From Bifidobacterium simiiventris (GTDB lineage: Bacteria; Actinomycetota; Actinomycetes; Actinomycetales; Bifidobacteriaceae), in assembly GCF_019331715.1 (NCBI RefSeq), contig NZ_JAHBBG010000005.1, forward strand, positions 62,001 to 126,000: a stretch of DNA of 64,000 nt, read 5' to 3'. The notes under the pieces are model-generated. The model ran no database searches. It was not told the origin of the DNA and worked only from the letters and a program-made list of their open reading frames with translations. Both the position numbers and the translations under genes were made by a program. Below, piece after piece: positions 45,313 through 54,464 of the stretch (position 1 is its first letter; the number at the start of each line of letters is the position of its first letter).

Positions 45313-45443
45313 GCTTATCGCACCATCCTTTGCTTACCTCGCCGTACCACTGTCATTCGCGCATACCACCGCATCGCGGTCGGCGCCGACCGGTCGCGAC
45401 TGTTCATATTGTAATCGGTCGCCCCCGGTTCGTCTCCCCGCGT

Positions 45444-46604
45444 TCACGAACAATATGTCGTACGCAGGTACGCGATCATGCGGCGAACGATCTCGTCGCG
45501 CGGCATTCCGGTCTGCGAGCGCAGCGGATCGACGCGTTTGCGGGCCGATCTGACGGCCTTGTCGGAGAGTTTTTCGGCGGACGTGTTGAGGATGCGGCCC
45601 ATGTGGTCCGCGTCGATGTCGTAGGCGAGCGTGACGTGGTGCAGAAGAGAGCCGGGACCTGCCGCATGGCCGTCCGCGGCCGGTTTGGCGGGAAACCTGC
45701 GTTGGGCCGCGCCGCCGATCTTGCCTGCCGGAGCGCCGGTTGCCGGATCGGTTGCGGCGATGTCGTTGACGCCGGAAAACGTGGCACGCACTCCGATGGC
45801 GTGCAGCGATTCGATCAGCCAGTGATCGCACAGTCGATATGATTCCTCGATACCGATGCCGGCGACGAACGACAGTGGTACGTACAGCGAGTAGGTGATC
45901 GTGTTGCCGGGTTCGATGAACATCGCGCCGCCGCCGGTGCAGCGTCGTACGACGGCGAATCCGTCGCGTGCGGCGACGTCCTCATGTACCTCGTCCGGAA
46001 TGGACTGGTAGCGGCCGACGACCACGGCCGGCGAGGCCCATTCCCAGAATCGGATGGTCGCGGGGCGCTCTCCGGATGCGACCTCGCGCGCCCATTGTTC
46101 GTCGATGGTCATCTGTTCGGCCGGCCCACGCGGTATGTCGTGGATCACCACCGGTCGCAGTGCAGCCCAGCGCCGCTCGATCTCCGGAGCGAGCGTCTCC
46201 CCTCTTATATTGTCGTGTCGAGCGATCGCTTCCCCATTACTGTCAGGCCGAGCGAGACGCAGCCGAGTCGAGCAATCTTCCACACCCATCGCCGAGCTAC
46301 CGCCCGTCGCCCGCATAAATGCCGTGTCGATCGCCGCCGCATCGGTGCCGACCAACCGCACGCCCGTCGCCGTTTCGTACCGTTCGATCACCGATTCCAC
46401 TGCTTCGCCGTTCATCAGCGCGCGTTCGATCGCGTCGATCAGCTCCCGCGCCGCCGCATCGTCGCCATCGACGAAAAAATCGCCATCCAACCGGCAGCCG
46501 ACCACATTCCGTCCGGCAGCATCCCCGACCCTGCCGTCGACCGTCACGCGTACGGCGACCAGTTTGCCGCCCGGCGTCTTGCATTCGCCTCGCAATATTC
46601 CCAT
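45444..46604 (-). CDS. Lipoate-protein ligase-like protein (permuted two-domain)
   Basis: A 386-residue protein. Residues 1-90 resemble the lipoate-ligase C-terminal/LplB domain (KTPGGKLVAVRV, GDFF, ALMNGEAVESVI) but placed first. Residues 135-386 form the LplA/LipB/BirA catalytic fold (RFWEWASPAVVVGRYQ, VVRRCTGGGAMF, NDIAAT, GKIGGAAQRR). The linker between them (about residues 105-130) is encoded by half of the repeat seen at 40737-40835. ATG 46604 has TATTAT 7-12 bases upstream and no ribosome site. It probably attaches lipoate or octanoate to GcvH encoded 5 kb away. Confidence 0.85.
   Translation of the reverse strand: MGILRGECKTPGGKLVAVRVTVDGRVGDAAGRNVVGCRLDGDFFVDGDDAAARELIDAIERALMNGEAVESVIERYETATGVRLVGTDAAAIDTAFMRATGGSSAMGVEDCSTRLRLARPDSNGEAIARHDNIRGETLAPEIERRWAALRPVVIHDIPRGPAEQMTIDEQWAREVASGERPATIRFWEWASPAVVVGRYQSIPDEVHEDVAARDGFAVVRRCTGGGAMFIEPGNTITYSLYVPLSFVAGIGIEESYRLCDHWLIESLHAIGVRATFSGVNDIAATDPATGAPAGKIGGAAQRRFPAKPAADGHAAGPGSLLHHVTLAYDIDADHMGRILNTSAEKLSDKAVRSARKRVDPLRSQTGMPRDEIVRRMIAYLRTTYCS
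46203..46281. repeat. Half copy of the TGTCA...CAGCCGAGTCGAG repeat inside the lipoate ligase gene
   Basis: On the plus strand it has CTTATAT, then TGTCAGGCCGAGCGAGACG, CAGCCGAGTCGAG and CAATCTT, matching the left arm of the element at 40737-40835 in order. It lies in frame in the gene and adds about 26 codons to the inter-domain linker. Confidence 0.65.
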
Positions 46605-46610
46605 GCGGCA

Positions 46611-46616
46611 ATAATA
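46611..46616 (-). promoter_or_regulatory. -10 element for a leaderless lipoate ligase transcript
   Basis: TATTAT on the minus strand, 7-12 bases before ATG 46604, sitting at the tail of the leuB terminator hairpin. Confidence 0.45.
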
Positions 46617-46643
46617 AAGCCCCGCCGTTGCCGGCAGGGCTTT
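46616..46643 (-). terminator. leuB: leuB terminator
   Basis: AAAGCCC/GGGCTTT with a GC-rich inner stem, followed by ATTATT on the minus strand, 22 bases beyond the leuB stop. Confidence 0.75.
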
Positions 46644-46664
46644 ACATGCGTATTCACGAATCCG

Positions 46665-47696
46665 TCAGATGCGGGCGAGAATGTCCTCGCCGACCTGATC
46701 GGTGGTGCGCTGGGTGGAACCGAGTTCCTCGATGTCGGCCTCGACGGCGGCGTGGATCTTCTTGGCCGCATCGTCGAAGCCGAGGTGTTCGAGCAGCATG
46801 GCGGCGGACAGGATCGCGGCGGTCGGGTTCGCGATGCCCTTGCCGGCGATGTCCGGGGCGGAACCGTGGATCGGCTCGAACATGGACGGGTATTCGTTGG
46901 ACGCGTTGATGCAGCCGGACGCCGAGTAGCCGACACCGCCGACGACCGCGCCGGCCTCGTCGGTGAGGATGTCGCCGAAGAGGTTGTCGGTGAGGATCAC
47001 GTCGAAGCGGGACGGGTCGGAGACGAGGTAGATGGTGGCCGCGTCGATGTGCGAGTAGTCGTGGGTGACCTCGGGGTATTCCTCGCCGACCTTGTCTACG
47101 ATGCGCTGCCACATGTCGCCGGCGTTGACGAGCACGTTCTTCTTGTGCACGAGCGTGATGTGCTTGCGGCGCTTCATGGCCAGTTCGAAGGCGTAACGCA
47201 CGACGCGTTCGACGCCGTACGCGGTGTTGATGGACACCTCGGTGGCGACCTCCTGCGGGGTGCCGCGGCGGACCGCGCCGCCCGCACCGCAGTACAGGCC
47301 TTCGGTACCCTCGCGCACGACGACGAAGTCGATGTCGCCCGGGTTGGCGAGCGGCGAGGTGACGCCCTTGTACAGCTTGGACGGACGCAGGTTCACGTAC
47401 TGGTCGAGCGCGAAACGGAGTTTCAGGAGCAGGCCGCGCTCGAGGATGCCGGCCTTGATGCGCGGGTCGCCGACCGCGCCGAGGAGGATCGCGTCGGTCT
47501 TCTTGATGCGTTCCAGCTCGTCGTCGGGCAGGATCGCGCCGTCGCGCAGATAGCGTTCCGCGCCGAGATCGAAGGGTTCGTAGGTGAAGTCGGCCACGCC
47601 TTCGGCGGCCTTCTCGAGGGCCTTCTGCGCCCACGGGGTGACTTCCTTGCCGATGCCGTCGCCGGGGATCACGGCGATTGTGTATGTCTTGCTCAT
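46665..47696 (-). CDS. leuB: 3-isopropylmalate dehydrogenase
   Basis: A 343-residue member of the isocitrate/isopropylmalate dehydrogenase family: PGDGIGKEV, catalytic Lys-Tyr region ([12 protein letters not shown]), [14 protein letters not shown] metal site and [15 protein letters not shown]. It oxidises isopropylmalate in leucine synthesis. The other leucine genes are not in the window. ATG 47696 has no ribosome site; TAGTCT is 9-14 bases upstream. It ends at its own terminator. Confidence 0.95.
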   Translation of the reverse strand: MSKTYTIAVIPGDGIGKEVTPWAQKALEKAAEGVADFTYEPFDLGAERYLRDGAILPDDELERIKKTDAILLGAVGDPRIKAGILERGLLLKLRFALDQYVNLRPSKLYKGVTSPLANPGDIDFVVVREGTEGLYCGAGGAVRRGTPQEVATEVSINTAYGVERVVRYAFELAMKRRKHITLVHKKNVLVNAGDMWQRIVDKVGEEYPEVTHDYSHIDAATIYLVSDPSRFDVILTDNLFGDILTDEAGAVVGGVGYSASGCINASNEYPSMFEPIHGSAPDIAGKGIANPTAAILSAAMLLEHLGFDDAAKKIHAAVEADIEELGSTQRTTDQVGEDILARI

Positions 47697-47762
47697 AGCA
47701 CGCGAGACTACACGCGCGCCCACAGGCCGGCCGCGAACCGCTCAGCCTGTGGACACACGAGC

Positions 47763-50324
47763 TCAGTGCAGGATGCTCATCACGCTCAGGCACCACGCGT
47801 TCTCGTAGGAGACCTCCTCCCACTGCTTGTAGCGGCCCGTGGTGCCGCCGTGCCCGGCCTCGACCTCGATCTTGACGATCGCGTCCACGCCGGCCGCCTG
47901 CAATCGTGCCACCCATTTGAGCGGTTCGACGACCAGCACGCGCGTGTCGTTCATCGACGTGGTCACGAACAGCTTCGGGAACACCGGCTTCCCGTCCGCA
48001 TCGCGCCGCCACGACACCGCGCCGCCCGAGTCCGGCGCGTTCTCGTACGGCGTGTACGACTTCATATACCGGTACACGTCCGCGTCGTGCAACGGATCGC
48101 CCCACTCGTCCCATTCGGTCACTGTCAGCGGCAGCGACGGGTCGAGGATCGACGTGAGCGCGTCCACGAACGGCACGTCCGCCTCGATACCCGCATACCG
48201 GTCCGGCGCAAGGTTCGCCACTGCGCCCATCAGCAGGCCGCCCGCAGAACCGCCGTTCGCCACGGTGCGCCGCCGGTCGGCCAGTCCGGCCTCCTGCAGC
48301 GCGACGGTAGCGTCCACGAAATCCTCGAACGAATGCTTCTTGTTGAGCCGCCGCCCCTGTTCGTACCACGCGCGGCCCATCTCGCCGCCGCCACGGATGT
48401 GCGGCACCGCGTACAGCACGCCGCGGTCGAGCAGACTCAGCCTGGACACCGAGAATCCCGGATCGGAGCTGATCTCGTACGCGCCGTAGCCGATGATGAA
48501 CATCGCCGATTGCGACACCGGAATATCGCGCCGCCACGCGAGCGACACCGGGATCTGCTCACCGTCGCGCGCGGTGATCCACACGCGACGCTCCATATAG
48601 TCGCGCGGATCGAAGTCGCCGAGCACAGTGGCACGTTTGAGCAGCCGGTCCTCGCCGCTCGCCGGGTCGATGTCGTGCAGTTCGCCGGGACGCGTGTAAC
48701 TCGAGAACGAGTAGCGCATGCGCGGCGCATCGTACGAGGGATTGCCGGACGATCCGATCGAATACAGCCGTCGTGTCTCACCGGGCAGCAGATCGTCGGC
48801 CGCGCCATCCCACGTGTCGACCATCTGCGGCTCGCGTGAGCCGGTCAGATCAGCCGCGTCGTCACCGGACTCGTCGCCTGTCCCAGCCGACGCATCGCGA
48901 TGCGGGTGCGGGCCGGCCGCATCGTCGCCGCTCATCGACGCTGCCGTTTCCAGGTCGTCGGCATCCAAATCGGCGTCCCAGTCCCCCTCCAACGCGGGCG
49001 GCGTCAGCTCGCGGAACGCCCACGGACGACCGGCGAGGAAATCGGCCGCGGCCCGTTCCTTCGTCATGATCGCCACGCGCGGCAGACCGTCCGTGCGGTA
49101 GGCCAGCGACACGAAATGCCGGTACATCGCGATGCCTTCGATCGCCAGCCCGTGCGTCCCCTGCAGCACGGCCGGATTGGCAGGATTGAAGTACGCTTCG
49201 CCGATACGCCGCACACTCGCGCCCGGCTCGAATCCATCGCCGCGCTCGCAGCCGTACGGCGAACCGACGGCCACGCGCACGCCCTCGCCGAGCCGGTACG
49301 GAGGCTTATGCGAACGCATATCGATCACGTCGATCTCGAAGTTCGGATTGGACGCGTTGTGGTAGACGATCGCGAGCGGAATGTCCTCGCCATGCTCGCC
49401 TGCGCCCTCGAAACAGGCGAAGCTGACATCGTATTCGATGTCGGCCTGCCGCGGAATGAACACCGAGAACTCGCCTTCGGGCGTGTCCATCGGCAGCATC
49501 CACACTTCGGTCGAGGTTTTGGAACCGGTGCCAATCACGATGTTGCGCTCGTCGAAGCTCATGCCCACGCCGACCCAGAACCGTTCGTCGTCCTCGCGGT
49601 AGACCTCCGCGTCCTGCTCGACCGGCGTGCCGACCTGATGCCGACGCACCGCATACGGCCGCCACGCATCATCCACCAGCACATAGAACACCCATTTGCC
49701 GTCCGGAGTCAGGCTCGCACCGCCGATACCCTCCAGCAGATCAGGCAGTTCCTCGCCGGTGTCGAGGTCGCGGATGCGGAAATCGTAGCGTTCGTCGCCG
49801 CTCGTGTCCACGCCGTACAGCATCCAGCGGCCGTCGCGGCTCAGTTCCAAGCCGCCAAGCCGGAAGAAATCATGGCCCTGCGATTCGCGGTTCGCGTCGA
49901 AGATGATCTGTTCGCCGGGCAACGATCCAGGTTCGCTCGACGCGTCGACCTGCGGCGGCTCCCAATCGTCCTCGCCGCGCACCGGCATGCGGCATTGCAG
50001 GCCGTACTGCTGCCCTTCGACGGTGCGCGCGAAATACCAGTAGCCGTTCATGCGCGTCGGCACCGACATGTCGGTCTGTTGGATGCGCGATTTGAGTTCG
50101 CCGAACAGCGTCGACCGCAGTCCCGCAAGCCCGGCCATGCGCGCGTCGCAGTACTGGTTCTGCGCGGCGACGTACTCGCGCACGTCGGGCGAGTCCTTGT
50201 CTCGCATCCATTCGTACGGGTCGGTGAACGTGTCGCCGTGGAACGTGCGCTCGTGCGGGATTCGTTTGGCTGCCGGGGGCTGCGGCATTGCGGCGGCTTC
50301 GGCAAACTGCTCTTCGTCGGTCAT
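47763..50324 (-). CDS. ptrB: Oligopeptidase B (prolyl oligopeptidase family)
   Basis: An 853-residue S9A serine peptidase: N-terminal beta-propeller domain and C-terminal alpha/beta hydrolase. The catalytic residues are Ser about 693 (GGSAGG), Asp about 793 (SMNDTRV) and His about 825 (EAGHGG). It cuts short peptides after basic residues in the cytosol. An acidic, low-complexity insertion of about 60 residues (Asp/Gly/Ser rich, near 450-510) lies in the propeller. I start it at ATG 50324, which has TACAAT 9-14 bases upstream and no ribosome site; a longer frame upstream overlaps the neighbour and is not supported. Confidence 0.94.
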   Translation of the reverse strand: MTDEEQFAEAAAMPQPPAAKRIPHERTFHGDTFTDPYEWMRDKDSPDVREYVAAQNQYCDARMAGLAGLRSTLFGELKSRIQQTDMSVPTRMNGYWYFARTVEGQQYGLQCRMPVRGEDDWEPPQVDASSEPGSLPGEQIIFDANRESQGHDFFRLGGLELSRDGRWMLYGVDTSGDERYDFRIRDLDTGEELPDLLEGIGGASLTPDGKWVFYVLVDDAWRPYAVRRHQVGTPVEQDAEVYREDDERFWVGVGMSFDERNIVIGTGSKTSTEVWMLPMDTPEGEFSVFIPRQADIEYDVSFACFEGAGEHGEDIPLAIVYHNASNPNFEIDVIDMRSHKPPYRLGEGVRVAVGSPYGCERGDGFEPGASVRRIGEAYFNPANPAVLQGTHGLAIEGIAMYRHFVSLAYRTDGLPRVAIMTKERAAADFLAGRPWAFRELTPPALEGDWDADLDADDLETAASMSGDDAAGPHPHRDASAGTGDESGDDAADLTGSREPQMVDTWDGAADDLLPGETRRLYSIGSSGNPSYDAPRMRYSFSSYTRPGELHDIDPASGEDRLLKRATVLGDFDPRDYMERRVWITARDGEQIPVSLAWRRDIPVSQSAMFIIGYGAYEISSDPGFSVSRLSLLDRGVLYAVPHIRGGGEMGRAWYEQGRRLNKKHSFEDFVDATVALQEAGLADRRRTVANGGSAGGLLMGAVANLAPDRYAGIEADVPFVDALTSILDPSLPLTVTEWDEWGDPLHDADVYRYMKSYTPYENAPDSGGAVSWRRDADGKPVFPKLFVTTSMNDTRVLVVEPLKWVARLQAAGVDAIVKIEVEAGHGGTTGRYKQWEEVSYENAWCLSVMSILH

Positions 50325-50332
50325 GATCGCCC

Positions 50333-50338
50333 ATTGTA
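50333..50338 (-). promoter_or_regulatory. -10 element for a leaderless oligopeptidase transcript
   Basis: TACAAT on the minus strand, 9-14 bases before ATG 50324. Confidence 0.4.
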
Positions 50339-50386
50339 GTGACCGGCTCCAACAGGCCGACGCGAACCGACCGGCAGGCCGGACCG

Positions 50387-51634
50387 TCAGAGCGCGTGCT
50401 GCTTGAGATACGGCAGCATGGTCTTCATGAGGTTCGCACCGGTCGTGCCAGTGAACACAGGCACTTCGGTCACGGGCATCGGCTGGGTGGACGTGGTGCC
50501 CACCACCGACGAGAGCGGCGAGTATTCGCGCGGGGACAGCTGACGGATGCCGATCGCGATCACGCGCCCCGGGTAGCGACGCGTGATCGTTGCATACGTT
50601 GTCGGATCCTTCTGCCCGTCGTCGCCGATCAGGATGAACTTCATGTCCGGGAAGTCGGCCATGAGCTGTTCGGCGAATTCGAGCTTGTGCTGTGGGCCGG
50701 TCGGGATGAAGGTCTTGGGTCGCGGGTCGAGGTCGCGCAGCAGCAGCGGCCCCTCCGGGAAGCCGTGGTCGATGATGAAGTTGCGAATCGAGCTTTCGAC
50801 GTTCCACGGCGAGGTGGACAGGTAGAAGAACGGCGCGTCCGGGTACAGGTCGGCGAGCTTGGTGAACAGCACGCTCATGCCCGGCACGGAGGCCTTCTTC
50901 TTCGGGTTGAGGAACAGCAGGTTGTACAGGGCCTTCCACAATGTGGGCGCCTGCGTGATCATGATGGTGTCATCCACGTCGGAGATGATGCCGATTTTGG
51001 CGCTCGCCGGGATCGTGAACAGGTTCGCGGACACCGGACGGCGGCGTTCGACCTGATAGGTGACGCGATGCACGCCCGGTTCGAGCCGATGTTCGGCCAC
51101 GAGATCAAGATAGCCGCTGGTGTCGGAGATCGCGTATTCGCTGTTCGTGCCGCGCGCGCGGTCGAACCGGTCGTAGGTTTCGGGTTGGCCGACCTGCACG
51201 GTTTCCAGAGGCATGTCGTCGATGGCGATACGTACTTGGCGATGTGGCGCAGGGATGGCGAGCATGCCACGGATGCCGCGCGTCAGTTCGCCGCTGCGGG
51301 CGTTGGCCGGCGCGTAGACCGTGCGGCAGATCAATCGCGAGTAGTTTTCGGTGCCGTATCCGACGTATGGTTCGATGTTCGGATACCATCCCCAGCCGGT
51401 GACGATCGGCGTGGAGAAACGCAGCCACGCACCGAACGTGCGCGTGATGGCACGGCGGGCGACGCGCACGAGGATCGGCTTGTTTTCGATGCGCTCGTGT
51501 TTTGATGCGGCGTCGAACGTCGTGACGACCTTACGCGCGGGAATCGGCACGGTTGCCATGTCGTCGGCGTCCGTGCCGCGCTCCGCGTCGTCGTTCGGGG
51601 CAAGCCCCGTCGCATGCTGCTGTATCCTGCTCAT
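50387..51634 (-). CDS. App1/DUF2183 family phosphatase-like protein
   Basis: A 415-residue protein with a HAD-like App1 catalytic domain (DUF2183). The phosphatase motif is SDVDDTIM (DxDxT), followed by FFYLSTSPWNV and FILIGDDGQKDP. Yeast App1 is a phosphatidate phosphatase; the bacterial members' substrate is unproven. The N-terminal half (about residues 55-215) is an unassigned beta-rich domain. TATAGT lies 7-12 bases before ATG 51634. Its neighbours gpsA and plsC concern phospholipid precursors, which fits a lipid substrate but proves nothing. Confidence 0.85.
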   Translation of the reverse strand: MSRIQQHATGLAPNDDAERGTDADDMATVPIPARKVVTTFDAASKHERIENKPILVRVARRAITRTFGAWLRFSTPIVTGWGWYPNIEPYVGYGTENYSRLICRTVYAPANARSGELTRGIRGMLAIPAPHRQVRIAIDDMPLETVQVGQPETYDRFDRARGTNSEYAISDTSGYLDLVAEHRLEPGVHRVTYQVERRRPVSANLFTIPASAKIGIISDVDDTIMITQAPTLWKALYNLLFLNPKKKASVPGMSVLFTKLADLYPDAPFFYLSTSPWNVESSIRNFIIDHGFPEGPLLLRDLDPRPKTFIPTGPQHKLEFAEQLMADFPDMKFILIGDDGQKDPTTYATITRRYPGRVIAIGIRQLSPREYSPLSSVVGTTSTQPMPVTEVPVFTGTTGANLMKTMLPYLKQHAL

Positions 51635-51640
51635 GCTTCC

Positions 51641-51646
51641 ACTATA
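51641..51646 (-). promoter_or_regulatory. -10 element for a leaderless App1-like transcript
   Basis: TATAGT, close to consensus, 7-12 bases before ATG 51634 on the minus strand. Confidence 0.5.
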
Positions 51647-51718
51647 CGCCGGCCATTATCCGAATTTTCTTTACAGAACCGTCACACAAGCTGAATGCGG
51701 ACTCCGTCGCATGATCGG

Positions 51719-52129
51719 TCACGAACGGATGATCTTGGCGTACTCCTCGGCGGTGAGCAGATCAGGTTCGTCGTCGTCCAGTTCGATCTTGAGCAGCCAT
51801 CCCTCACCGTACGGGTCGCCGGTGATGACGCTCGGATCGTCGGACGCCTCGCGGTTGACGTACCTGACGGTGCCGGAGACTGGGCTGACGAGCGGTTGGA
51901 CGGCCTTGGACGACTCGAGTTCGACGATCTCGTCGCCGGATTCCACGCGGTCGCCCGGCTCGGGCAGGTCGACGAACACGAGTTCGCCCATCTGCTCGGC
52001 CGCGTACTCGGTGATGCCGATGATCGCCGGCGACGCGGATTCATCGACCCATGCGTGCTCTTCGGAATACGACAGATGATCAGGAATGTCGAGGTTCTCG
52101 GGGGTGTCGGTGTCGTTGACGTCGCTCAT
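51719..52129 (-). CDS. gcvH: Glycine cleavage system H protein
   Basis: A 136-residue GcvH. The lipoyl Lys is residue 75 (ELESSKAVQPL) and the hairpin surrounding it is intact. There is an acidic 15-residue N-terminal extension. AAGGAG precedes ATG 52129. No gcvT or gcvP gene is in the window, which raises the chance that it acts as a free lipoyl carrier. The lipoate ligase-like gene lies 5 kb downstream on the same strand. Confidence 0.93.
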   Translation of the reverse strand: MSDVNDTDTPENLDIPDHLSYSEEHAWVDESASPAIIGITEYAAEQMGELVFVDLPEPGDRVESGDEIVELESSKAVQPLVSPVSGTVRYVNREASDDPSVITGDPYGEGWLLKIELDDDEPDLLTAEEYAKIIRS

Positions 52130-52228
52130 GGGCGTCTCCTTTCGTGGGATGGATGCGGGTTGTGGTGGATTATATGGGAGGTCGCGGCAAGTCCCGACGC
52201 CGAGACGGAGCGCGCCGCGACCGTGCGT

Positions 52229-53224
52229 TCACTCTTCGGTGATCTCGTCGCCGAACAGCAGGCCGAGCATCTCCTGGCAGGAGATGCCGTCCGCGAGCAC
52301 GCGGCTCATCGCACAGGCCAGCGGCGTGGCTACGCCGAGCTCCTTGCCGAGCGCGACGACCGCGTCGGTGGTGGGCACGCCTTCGGCCACGCCGTTGCTG
52401 GCCTTGGTGGCCTCCTCGACGCTCAGTCCCTTGCCGAGGTTCGCACCGAACGTGTAGTTGCGGCTCAGCGGGGAGCCGCAGGTGGCGGTCATGTCACCCA
52501 CGCCGGCGAGGCCAAAGAAGGTCTTGACGTCGGCGCCGGCGGCCTTGCCGAGGGCGGTCAGTTCCGCCAGTCCTCGGGTCTCGATCATCGCGGCGGTGTT
52601 CTCGCCGTAGCCGGCGCCGCGGGCCATGCCGACGGCGAGCGCGGTCACGTTCTTGAGCGAGCCGCACATTTCGAGGCCGATGACGTCGCGGGTGACGAAC
52701 GCCTTGAAGTAGCTGTTGGTGCAGGCCTTGGCGACCTTGCGCGCGTTGTCGAGGTCGGCGCAGCCGACGACGGTGGCGGCCGGCTGGCGGTCGGCGACCT
52801 CCTTGCTCAGGTTCGGGCCGGAGACGGCGGCGAAGCGTTCGGCCGGCAGGTCGAGGGCCTCGCGCACGACTTCGTCCATGCGCTTGGAGGTGGTGCGTTC
52901 GATGCCCTTCATGAGGCTGACGACGATCGCGTCGGACGGGATGAGGTCCTTGAATTCGGCGAGCGCGACGCGGGCGAACTGCGCGGCGATGGCGACGACG
53001 ACGATCTCGGCGTCCTTGACGGCTTCGGCGCGATCGCCGGTGGCGGTCATGTTGTCGGGCAGCTGCTCGACGGACGGCAGACGCACGCCGTTGTGATGAT
53101 GGTCGCGGATGCCTTCGACGATCTCGGGCTCGATGGCCCACATGGTCACGTCGTTGCCCGCATCGGCCAGCACCTGCCCGAAGGCGGTGCCCCATGCGCC
53201 TGCGCCCAGTACCGTAATCTTCAT
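52229..53224 (-). CDS. gpsA: NAD(P)-dependent glycerol-3-phosphate dehydrogenase
   Basis: A 331-residue GpsA: GAGAWGTAFGQ at residues 7-17 binds the nucleotide, and the family motif SLMKGIE, LGKAAGADVKTFFGLAGVGDMTATCGS and NYTFGANLGKG follow. It makes glycerol-3-phosphate, the acceptor used by PlsC-type acyltransferases. AAGGAG precedes ATG 53224. It lies 173 bases after plsC, with a repeat element between, and 99 bases before gcvH. Confidence 0.97.
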   Translation of the reverse strand: MKITVLGAGAWGTAFGQVLADAGNDVTMWAIEPEIVEGIRDHHHNGVRLPSVEQLPDNMTATGDRAEAVKDAEIVVVAIAAQFARVALAEFKDLIPSDAIVVSLMKGIERTTSKRMDEVVREALDLPAERFAAVSGPNLSKEVADRQPAATVVGCADLDNARKVAKACTNSYFKAFVTRDVIGLEMCGSLKNVTALAVGMARGAGYGENTAAMIETRGLAELTALGKAAGADVKTFFGLAGVGDMTATCGSPLSRNYTFGANLGKGLSVEEATKASNGVAEGVPTTDAVVALGKELGVATPLACAMSRVLADGISCQEMLGLLFGDEITEE

Positions 53225-53258
53225 ACCGTGTTCTCCTTATATTTCATTCCTATAGATT

Positions 53259-53388
53259 CTTGGCCCCCTCAGTTGAGAGGGCTGTCAGCGTAGCTGACTG
53301 GGGGAGTGTCAACGCTTCGGAACGCCAAACTACCGACTACCCTTCAGCCGATCCACGGCCGACAGCTCCCCTGACAAGGGGAGCCGAG
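53259..53388. repeat. MITE-like element between plsC and gpsA
   Basis: A 130-base element with imperfect 31-base terminal inverted repeats. The left end begins CTTGGCCCCCTCAG and includes GGGCTGTCAGCGTAGCTGAC; the right end, read in reverse, begins CTCGGCTCCCC. It is close to repeat sequences found widely in gut bacteria. It sits just upstream of the gpsA ribosome site. Confidence 0.8.
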
Positions 53389-53396
53389 AAAGCGGT

Positions 53397-54290
53397 TCAC
53401 CCCTTCACCCGGCTCATCGTCCGGTAGTCCCAGTACCCGTCGGGCGCGTCCTCGCCACGGATCTCGGCCATGATCTCGGTCATCCGCACGCGAATCCGCC
53501 GCGTCAGTTCGTCGGCGGCCGTTTGAGGCACACCATCAATTCCCTCGGCCCACGCATCGCTGTCTTCCAGCAGATCGGTGTAATCGAGCCGCGTGTCGTA
53601 GCACATGACCACGTTCTTGCGTGGCCACGGCCACCAGTGGTTGATGCTCGCCGCACCCCACGTCACCGCGCAGAACAGCGGCACCTGGATTCCGAGCCGG
53701 CGCGACGTCTCGAGCGCGATCACGCCGACGCCATTCTTCATGCTCATCGGCCATTTCTTCGGGTCGCGCGTTACCGTGCCCTCCGGCCAGACGGTAAGCG
53801 GACGGCCGGAGGTGAGGATCTCGATCGACGTCTCCTCGATTGCCTTGGCCTTGCCGGAGCGGCGCTGGACGGGCTGCATGCCGACGATCTGGAACCATTT
53901 GCCGATCAGCGGCCAATGTGCCATCTCGGCCTTGGCCATGTAGCGAGGCCGGCGGCCCATGTGGAAGAGGCTCGCCATCGGCACGAACACGTCGAACATG
54001 GTCACGTGCGTGGCGGCGGTGATGAACGGGCCGGTTTCGGGGATGTTGTCGAGTCCCCATGCGAGCGTCTTGCAGCTGGCGTTGAAGACCACGTCGACGC
54101 CCTTGAGCAGGCGTTTGGTGCCTTTCGGATGCTGCGCGTCGATTTCCGGCTGGTTGATGCGCCGGTTCGGCCCGGTCGGCAGGTCACGCATCGGGTCGAC
54201 CAGATGATGCCGCTTGGCGAGCCGGGCGACCTGCTCGTTGGAGAGCGGCTTGACCGCGGATCGCGGCGACGGTTTTCCTTTGGATGCCAT
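53397..54290 (-). CDS. plsC: 1-acyl-sn-glycerol-3-phosphate acyltransferase
   Basis: A 297-residue PlsC-family acyltransferase: the HxxxxD catalytic box is THVTMFDV, and the second motif is WPEGTVTRD. It makes phosphatidic acid from lysophosphatidate. ATG 54290 is preceded by CACAAT 8-13 bases upstream, with no ribosome site. A longer reading from 54335 gives no recognisable sequence. Its partner gpsA lies just downstream. Confidence 0.93.
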   Translation of the reverse strand: MASKGKPSPRSAVKPLSNEQVARLAKRHHLVDPMRDLPTGPNRRINQPEIDAQHPKGTKRLLKGVDVVFNASCKTLAWGLDNIPETGPFITAATHVTMFDVFVPMASLFHMGRRPRYMAKAEMAHWPLIGKWFQIVGMQPVQRRSGKAKAIEETSIEILTSGRPLTVWPEGTVTRDPKKWPMSMKNGVGVIALETSRRLGIQVPLFCAVTWGAASINHWWPWPRKNVVMCYDTRLDYTDLLEDSDAWAEGIDGVPQTAADELTRRIRVRMTEIMAEIRGEDAPDGYWDYRTMSRVKG

Positions 54291-54371
54291 GTGCCCTATT
54301 GTGCCGCAACCCACGAACGACGGCCCGTGCGGCAATCATCGTTCACGCCACGCCATATAAATGTTTGATTG

Positions 54372-54399
54372 ATACATACCGACCGACGGTATGTATAAT
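54372..54399 (+). promoter_or_regulatory. tetR promoter with 19-base palindromic operator
   Basis: TTGATA (54369-54374) and TATAAT (54394-54399) surround the palindrome CATACCGACCGACGGTATG (54375-54393), extended to 10-base arms at 54372-54396. A bound repressor would block the polymerase. Confidence 0.8.
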
Positions 54400-54464
54400 G
54401 ATGGCGGCACGGCACACGACTGCTTCGTCGGCAGATCGGATCACCGGGCAGAAATGAGACGACC

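Noticed and set aside
41833..45414. Long plus-strand frame opposite the OYE, PBP and CRP genes
   Set aside because: An antisense shadow: no motif, biased composition, and it crosses three well-supported minus-strand genes and their promoters.
40859..52129. Link to the macrodomain/sirtuin lipoylation systems (OYE, lipoate ligase, GcvH)
   Set aside because: The three genes are spread over 11 kb among unrelated genes, and no macrodomain or sirtuin gene is present.
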